From Trema orientale (lineage: Eukaryota > Streptophyta > Magnoliopsida > Rosales > Cannabaceae), in assembly GCA_002914845.1 (NCBI GenBank), contig JXTC01000356.1, forward strand, positions 4,626-68,625: a stretch of 64,000 nucleotides of DNA, written 5' to 3'. Both the position numbers and the translations under genes were made by a program. Of the stretch, positions 62,034 to 64,000 are shown piece after piece (within the stretch, counting starts at the first letter, position 1; each line of letters begins with the position of its first letter). Under the pieces are notes generated by a model. The model searched no databases and was not told the origin of the DNA. It worked only from the letters and a program-made list of their open reading frames with translations.

Positions 62034-62689
62034 GATTATAAAATATAATTTAATAATAATGATTGATTTTTTATTTAATAATTAAAACTTTGTTACATTT
62101 AATGTTTCTTTTTTTTTTAAATACATTAAACCTACATTTACTATTTATATATTTATATTTATAATAATACATTGAATCTATAAAATTGTTACTTTTTAAG
62201 GTTTTTAAAAAATTTTATGATTGTCATTATCTTAAAAGATTTACTATTTATATTTATTTTAATACATTAGATATTTATTTAATAATTGAAACTATGTTAC
62301 GTTTAATATATATATTTTTTAAATACATTGAACCTATATTTACTATTTGTATATTTATATTTATAGCAATATATAAATTATAAAATATAATTTAATAATA
62401 ATGATTGATTTTTTATTTGATAATTAAAACTACATTGAACCTGCATTTACTATTTATATATTTATATCTATAGTAATATATAGATTATAAAATATAATCT
62501 ATACATTGAACCTTCATTTATTATTTATATATAGTAATTTATAGTAATGATTGTTATGTTAAGTTTTTTTTTTTTTAAAAATAAAACATTGAACCTTTTG
62601 TTACATTTAAGTTTAATTTTATTTTTTTTTAATTTCCAAATAATTATCGTTATCTGAATACATTTACTTTAGAAAGTAGAGAAGAAATA

Positions 62690-63462
62690 TATATATATAT
62701 ACATACATATATATTAAGCCTGAAACAAAGAGAAAGTATAAAAACTCTAATAACTTCTTTAATCACCGTTCTATTTTTAAAATTTTTAAAAAATTCTTAG
62801 TTTTTTTCATAATATGATTGGTCCTATTATTATTTTTCTTTACTATAATTGATCCTAATATATAGATTATAAAATATAATTTAATAATAATAATTGGTTC
62901 TTTATTTAATAACTAGACGTTGTACCGCGCTTTGCGCGATACGGTATTAATATTGCATATATTAGGCTTAATTTATAGTTAGGTTCAATGTATTACAATA
63001 TTAAAGAATATATTTGTCTCTATATTTATTTTGATGAGATGAATATTACATAACTTTTTGTTCAATGAACTAAATTTAATATAAGATATAAATATAATAT
63101 TATATAAAACATTAAACAATGTATTTATTTTTACATTTATTTTGATGCAACGAATGTATCACAGGTATTAGTTAAACAATGTATTTATTTTTACATTTAT
63201 TTTGATACAACGAATGTGTCACAGTTATTTGTTCGATGAACTAAATTTAATATAAAGTATCATTAATATTAAACTAAATATAATATTATATAATACAAAT
63301 ATATATTTCAACCAATTATAGCAAAGAAAAATAATAATAGGACCAATCATATCATGAAAAAATTAGGATTTTTCTAAAAATTTTAAAAATAGAATAGTGA
63401 TCAAAGAAGCTATCAGAGTTTTTACACTCTCTCTGCTCCAGGCTTAATATATATATATAGAT
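62690..63462. mobile_element. Inverted-repeat element of about 770 bp with a GC-cored hairpin
   Basis: The left arm (62690-62880) and the right arm (63305-63462, reversed) share more than 150 bases, including TTAAGCCTG, the CTATTTTTAAAATTTT phrase and TGATTGGTCCTATTATT. Shortly inside the left arm, at 62926-62948, lies CGCGCTTTGCGCG within TACCG...CGGTA, a strong hairpin in very AT-rich DNA, preceded by ACTAGACG. Such CGCGC/GCGCG hairpins are common in plant Helitron-like elements. The whole could be two Helitron ends in opposite orientation or one foldback element. No open frame is present. Confidence 0.55.
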
Positions 63463-63509
63463 TGAAACTTTGTTACGTTTAATATTTTTTTTTTAAAAAA
63501 ATACATTGA

Positions 63510-64000
63510 ACTTATATTTATATTTATAGTAATATGTTGAATCTATAAAATTATTACCTTTTAAGTTTTTTTTTTAAATTATAATTTTCATTATCTTAAT
63601 AGATTTACTATTTATATTTATTTTAATACATTGGATATATAACAATATTAAATTATTACTTACGTTTAAGTTTGGTTGTCTGTTTTTTTTTTTTTTTGTC
63701 CTTGTAATACATTGAAATATTGTTATGTTTAATGTTTTTTTTTTTAAAATACATTGAACCTTTAAAACCTAGAAAATTGTTATGTTTAAGTTTTGCTTTT
63801 TCTTTTTTCTTTTAAAAATTTATAATTGTCATTATCTTAATAGATTTACTATTTATATTTATTTTAATACATTGGATATATAACAATATTAAATTATTAC
63901 TTACGTTTAAGTTTGGTTGTCTGTTTTTTTTTTTTTTGTCCTTGTAATACATTGAAATATTGTTATGTTTAATGTTTTTTTTTTAAAAATACTTTGGACC
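63510..64000. repeat. 241-bp tandem repeat, cut by the window end
   Basis: TACGTTTAAGTTTGGTTGTC at 63661 recurs at 63902, an offset of 241. The surrounding TTATCTTAATAGATTTAC, ATTGGATATATAACAATAT and CTTGTAATACATTGAAATAT blocks repeat in the same order. A more diverged version of the same phrases also appears at about 62170-62330. The array may continue beyond 64000. Confidence 0.85.

Overview
This is nuclear DNA from a eudicot plant. The evidence is AT-rich intergenic DNA full of microsatellites and MITEs, GT-AG introns, and plant-specific families: a DYW-type PPR protein, Di19, an ERF with EAR motifs, NFD6, an E6-like protein and a plant MACPF protein. I cannot name the species. There is no bacterial or organellar block, no CRISPR array and no operon. 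I found no new multi-gene system; the notable items are gene-structure details and transposon architecture.

Layout. 1-7.4 kb: an intronless gene for a conserved unnamed 152-aa protein (645-1103), a foldback element (4675-5193) and an E6-like secreted protein (6383-7384). 7.4-23.7 kb: a gene-free, transposon-rich block. It holds a Mutator-like element with a 9-bp target duplication (10468-12630), a duplicated segment of about 0.9 kb flanked by related MITEs (13.7-14.9 kb and 18.4-20.0 kb), and relics of an Athila-like and a Copia-like retrotransposon between the copies. 23.7-43.3 kb: the gene-rich core. On the + strand it carries an unnamed 150-aa protein, NFD6, Di19, a 43-residue membrane microprotein split by an intron, and a 940-aa PPR-DYW protein. 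A seven-exon MACPF gene (43334-48344, minus strand) converges on the PPR gene. 48.3-57 kb: mostly intergenic. 57054-57791: an intronless GC-rich ERF repressor gene. 57.8-64 kb: AT-rich and gene-free, ending in Helitron-like repeats and a 241-bp tandem repeat cut by the window edge.

The spliced models were built by joining exons at splice signals so that the frame stays open. Coding lengths come out as exact codon multiples: 453 nt (150 aa), 699 nt (Di19, 232 aa), 132 nt (43 aa) and 1845 nt (MACPF, 614 aa). The Di19 model requires an AT-AC (U12-type) intron, the most interesting gene-structure feature here. The genes are functionally unrelated: an organelle RNA editing candidate, a mitochondrial protein, stress and ethylene transcription regulators, a cell-death or defence protein and a wall-associated protein. 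They should be read as independent transcription units.
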